Source of the DNA: Candidatus Anderseniibacteriota bacterium
GTDB taxonomy: Bacteria; Patescibacteriota; Andersenbacteria; UBA10190
Length of the DNA stretch: 9,928 nt
Reading direction: 5' to 3'
Assembly: GCA_003229735.1 (NCBI GenBank)
Contig: QIFI01000069.1
Coordinates: 1-9,928, forward strand
Part shown: one piece after another, positions 7,971-9,928 of the stretch
How the letters are laid out: each line of letters starts with the position of its first letter
How positions within the stretch are numbered: position 1 is the first letter of the stretch
The notes under the pieces: generated by a model
Told to the model about the DNA's origin: nothing
Database searches by the model: none
Seen by the model: only the letters and a program-made list of their open reading frames with translations
Program-made: the position numbers and the translations under genes

Positions 7971-8359
7971 TTTGGTAGATACCTTACCTTAGCCATTTTC
8001 ACCAGTTCCATCTCATCACTAACATAATCACCATTAAACCCATCCATCTCATACAATTTGACATCGCCGGCCGCCGCTAAACTATTAGCCACCGCCACTC
8101 CGGCTCGTACCGAAGAAAACCATTTTTTTGCCGTCACATTTACTCCAACTGCCCCTATATCAGCTATTTTTAACCCATTATCTTCCAAAAGACCATCGAT
8201 TTCCTTCAACAGCCTTAATCCCGCCCCCGGTCCATTATTCCACTTCCTCTCACCCGCAACCTTCCCATCCAGAGTCAGCCAAACCCCCGCCTTTTCCGAA
8301 GCCGTGTCAATCATCAGCGTCGCCTTGCCATCCTTTGGATTTTGGATTTGATTTGTCAT
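7961..8359 (-). CDS. tsaB: TsaB-like protein (tRNA t6A37 synthesis partner), short and divergent
   Basis: This 132-aa protein resembles the N-terminal ASKHA-type lobe of TsaB, which pairs with TsaD in the complex that makes N6-threonylcarbamoyladenosine at position 37 of tRNAs. The family pattern is visible: LMIDTASEKAGVWLTLDGK (about 15-33) for the first strands, LLKEIDGLLEDNGLKIADI (about 50-68) for the helix, then GAVGVN and VRAGVAVANSLAAAG. The usual GPGSFTGLR segment is replaced by NVTAKKWFSSVRAG, so the match is remote. It is much shorter than the roughly 230 aa of E. coli TsaB and lacks the C-terminal lobe, as many Patescibacteria homologues do. The ATG at 8359 overlaps the murE stop by 4 bp (ATGA), suggesting translational coupling. 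About 12 N-terminal residues (MTNQIQNPKDGK) come from the tandem repeat at 8335-8384. The next ATG (8314) would cut into strand 1. The TsaB assignment is inferred from pattern; the gene itself is well supported. Confidence 0.6.
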   Translation of the reverse strand: MTNQIQNPKDGKATLMIDTASEKAGVWLTLDGKVAGERKWNNGPGAGLRLLKEIDGLLEDNGLKIADIGAVGVNVTAKKWFSSVRAGVAVANSLAAAGDVKLYEMDGFNGDYVSDEMELVKMAKVRYLPKIT

Positions 8360-8384
8360 TTGGATTTTGTCATTTGGATTTTGT
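8335..8384. repeat. 14-bp tandem repeat at the murE/tsaB junction
   Basis: CATTTGGATTTTGT occurs twice exactly and back to back (8357-8370 and 8371-8384). Degenerate TTTGGAT units continue on the left to about 8335. On the minus strand each full copy carries an ATG. The left one (8359-8357) is the tsaB start and overlaps the murE TGA stop, and the other (8373) is an internal Met of murE. The repeat therefore encodes the last residues of the ligase and the first residues of the TsaB-like protein. Confidence 0.8.
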
Positions 8385-9928
8385 ACAAGTCCTTCAGAAT
8401 CTCCTCAATAATCCTTCTATCATTCCACGCGATAATCTCCTTTCCCACCGCCATTCCTTCCTCCGCTCCCTTTCCAGTCACTACCACCACGTCCCCCACC
8501 CCGGCCTTTTTCAAACAATACTTAATCGCCTCCCGTCGATCCGCTATCCTGCGCCACCTATATCCACAATCATCGCGACTATCCACCACCGTCCCTTCTC
8601 CCCTTCGGGGAGAAGATGAAGGCAAAAACGAAAGCCGTTGTCGTAATCCCCTCTCCCCTTTGGGGAGAGGGTTAGGGTGAGGGGCATCGCCGCCTTGGCC
8701 CTCCATTTTCCCTGCCAACACCATTGTGCCACTTAACCCATTTAGTTTTTTATCCAAACCTCGCTCCAAATCATTAAAAATCTGCTCTTCGTCTTCCGTC
8801 CACGGATCTTCTCTGGTTAACACCACTTCATCAGCATATAGCGCCACCACCCTGGCCATATCCGGCCGTTTTCCCCGATCCCTCAACCCAGCCGCTCCAA
8901 GAACGGCAAAGATCTTACCGTTCTTGGAACCCTGAGCTTGTCGAAGGGCCCCCTTCACCTCCCTATACAATCTTTCCAAAGCATCCGGCGTCACCGCGTA
9001 ATCAATCAGCACTCGCGGCAAATGGCTAGCAGCTTCCTCGGAAGTGTCGCCTCCACGTGACTCCCCCGAATTGGTCACCGGCAAATCCACCCATTCCATT
9101 CTCCCCGGAACCTGCGAAACTTTATCCACCGCCTTCCTTATATTCCCTTCATCAACTCCCGCTTCCTTTGCCAATAAACTCGCCGCCAGAACATTCTCCC
9201 TGTTCCATTCCCCGGCCAAAGGCGTCTTAACCCCCTTGGCCTGTTCAGAAGAGAAGGAAATCAACCGTAATTTTCGGCCATTGAAAACTTGAAATTTATT
9301 TAAAAATTGAAAATTGGACTTTAAGAATTGATTGAAAATTGAAAATTGCGACGGCCGCAGCCTAGTCCCGCCGCAGCGGGGAAAATTGAAAATTTGCTGC
9401 AGCCCCTTCCTAATCCATTCATCACCCTGTTTATAAACCACCACGCCTTGTGTCTTCACATAACTTATTATTTTCATCTTGGCTGCGGCATAAATTTCCA
9501 TCGTCCCATGATAATCAAGATGCTCCCGCGACAAATTCAAAATCGCCGCCCCCTCATACTTAATTCCCGCCAGCCTGTGTTGATCCAAAGCATGACTGGT
9601 TGCCTCCACTACCGCCCGCGTCGCTCCTTGATTCACCATCTCCCTTAAATATCTAAACGCGTCCCGACTCGGCATGGTCGTCATCTTCGTCTTATTAACT
9701 ATTTCTCTGTCCCCCACCCAAAAAACAATAGTGCTTAAAAGACCAACTTTATCTCTACCAAATTGTTCCCTAAGCATTGTCGCCAATAGTAGGGAAGTGG
9801 TTGTCTTGCCATTCGTCCCCGTTATCCCATACAACTTCATTTTCCTATCCGGCCATCCATAATACATCCGCCACCAGCCAGCCTGGAAATAATGATAGAT
9901 ATTCTTGAATAATTGATACCACCGCCTA
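8356..9928 (-). CDS. murE: MurE-like Mur ligase, 5' end beyond the window
   Basis: This ATP-dependent amide ligase should add the third residue to UDP-MurNAc-L-Ala-D-Glu in cytoplasmic peptidoglycan precursor synthesis. Positions are counted from the first in-window Met at 9867. The reading frame stays open to the window edge (RRWYQLFKNIYHYFQAGWW precedes that Met), and this resembles the short N-terminus of Patescibacteria ligases, so the true start is probably outside. Motifs: P-loop GTNGKTTT (17-24), EATSHALDQHR (88-98), REHLDYHGTMEIYAAAK with Lys130 as the probable carbamylated lysine, AGEWNRENVLAA (218-229), VPGRME (253-258), IDYAVTPDAL (288-297), DRGKRPDM (330-337), TREDPWTED (351-359) and DRREAIKY (443-450). 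The segment equivalent to the meso-diaminopimelate motif DNPR reads EDPWTE, so the added amino acid cannot be predicted. In-frame repeat-derived segments occupy about residues 159-196, 308-313 and 394-425, and possibly 265-284. The gene overlaps the tsaB-like start by 4 bp. Confidence 0.85.
   Translation of the reverse strand, partial: RRWYQLFKNIYHYFQAGWWRMYYGWPDRKMKLYGITGTNGKTTTSLLLATMLREQFGRDKVGLLSTIVFWVGDREIVNKTKMTTMPSRDAFRYLREMVNQGATRAVVEATSHALDQHRLAGIKYEGAAILNLSREHLDYHGTMEIYAAAKMKIISYVKTQGVVVYKQGDEWIRKGLQQIFNFPRCGGTRLRPSQFSIFNQFLKSNFQFLNKFQVFNGRKLRLISFSSEQAKGVKTPLAGEWNRENVLAASLLAKEAGVDEGNIRKAVDKVSQVPGRMEWVDLPVTNSGESRGGDTSEEAASHLPRVLIDYAVTPDALERLYREVKGALRQAQGSKNGKIFAVLGAAGLRDRGKRPDMARVVALYADEVVLTREDPWTEDEEQIFNDLERGLDKKLNGLSGTMVLAGKMEGQGGDAPHPNPLPKGERGLRQRLSFLPSSSPRRGEGTVVDSRDDCGYRWRRIADRREAIKYCLKKAGVGDVVVVTGKGAEEGMAVGKEIIAWNDRRIIEEILKDLYKIQMTKSK
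8593..8687. repeat. double hairpin REP-like repeat inside murE
   Basis: Two GC-rich hairpins lie within 95 bp. CTTCTCCCC/GGGGAGAAG (8595-8603 with 8607-8615, loop TTC) and CCCTCTCCCC/GGGGAGAGGG (8649-8658 with 8662-8671, loop TTT) are both perfect. The second is followed on the plus strand by TTAGGGTGAGGGG, the reverse of a CCCTCACCCTAA tail, matching the tail-plus-hairpin plan of the copies at 4-56 and 7841-7886. In the murE frame it reads APHPNPLPKGERG...FLPSSSPRRGEG (residues 394-425), a translation familiar from repeat-invaded bacterial proteins. Confidence 0.85.
8897..8927. repeat. 10-bp inverted repeat in murE
   Basis: CCAAGAACGG (8897-8906) is perfectly inverted as CCGTTCTTGG (8918-8927) around an 11-nt loop. 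It encodes SKNGKIFAVLG, directly next to the LRQAQG repeat at 8930-8948. The right part codes a conserved core strand (FAVLGAAG), so at least that half is native sequence. The left half may have come with the neighbouring element. Confidence 0.5.
8930..8948. repeat. CCCTGAGCTTGTCGAAGGG-type element in murE
   Basis: This 19-bp imperfect palindrome is a widespread short bacterial repeat, recognised in translation as LRQAQG (murE residues about 308-313). It sits between VKGA and the strand KIFAVLGAAG, a place where Mur ligases normally have only a short turn. That supports an in-frame insertion. Confidence 0.7.
9281..9397. repeat. composite repeat in murE: AT-rich repeat with nested GC-rich palindrome
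   Basis: Units of TTGAAAATTGAAAATT type cover 9281-9348 and resume at 9381-9396. Between them lies a 33-bp GC-rich block (9348-9380) ending in the hairpin CCCGC-CGCA-GCGGG (9367-9380). The 14-mer GAAAATTGAAAATT is identical on both sides of the block (9334-9347 and 9381-9394). This looks like one repeat inserted into another, or a target duplication. In murE it encodes about residues 159-196 (IFNFPRCGGTRLRPSQFSIF and onward), absent from the family core. Confidence 0.8.

Noticed and set aside
8128..8680. Long plus-strand frames (163 and 112 codons) opposite tsaB and murE
   Set aside because: They are shadow frames created by the C-rich strand opposite genes with clear ligase and TsaB-like motifs. 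Their composition is low-complexity Pro/Ser/His.
8335..9397. CRISPR array from the clustered repeats
   Set aside because: The repeats belong to different families, lack regular spacing and unique spacers, and lie inside coding sequence. No cas genes are present.
8356..9928. murE as a pseudogene because of the insertions
   Set aside because: The frame is uninterrupted and the P-loop, Lys130, GRME, RGKRP and C-terminal motifs are all retained in order.

Overview
The window looks like part of a Patescibacteria (Candidate Phyla Radiation) genome, most likely from the Parcubacteria side. This is inferred from four things. RpoB (1084 aa) and RpoC (about 1290 aa) are compact and lack the large proteobacterial insertions. 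The MurE-like ligase has a very short N-terminal part before its P-loop. The neighbouring TsaB-like protein is short and has no C-terminal lobe. Short palindromic and tandem repeats are scattered both between and inside genes. TGA is used as a stop (small membrane gene, murE), so there is no sign of the Gracilibacteria/Absconditabacteria code.

Layout from left to right. Positions 1-56 hold a REP-like hairpin repeat. A plus-strand unit follows: a sigma70-type promoter (87-114), a strong Shine-Dalgarno, a 61-aa two-helix membrane protein (166-351) and an intrinsic terminator (383-413). Everything else is on the minus strand. rpoC (422-4288) and rpoB (4304-7558) form the classic rpoBC operon with a 15-bp gap, converging on the small gene. 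Upstream of rpoB is a 402-bp intergenic region. It contains a near-consensus promoter (7778-7807), an untranslated leader of about 210 nt, one perfect DnaA-box-like 9-mer and a second REP-like hairpin (7841-7886) inverted relative to the first. Further right, a divergent tsaB-like gene (7961-8359) overlaps the end of a murE-like ligase by 4 bp (ATGA). The murE-like gene runs off the right edge.

Functionally, rpoB and rpoC encode the catalytic core of RNA polymerase. The ligase should act in peptidoglycan stem-peptide synthesis, and the TsaB-like protein would act in tRNA t6A37 modification. These last two genes appear to be translationally coupled and are separated from rpoBC by the rpoB promoter.

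The most notable signal is the invasion of murE by short repeats. At least three unrelated repeat types lie inside it in frame: a double GC-rich hairpin, a CCCTGAGCTTGTCGAAGGG element, and an AT-rich repeat with a GC-rich palindrome nested in it. A fourth insertion is possible. A 14-bp tandem repeat at its 3' end supplies both the murE stop codon and the tsaB start codon. I saw no CRISPR array, tRNA, rRNA, transposase or defence system.
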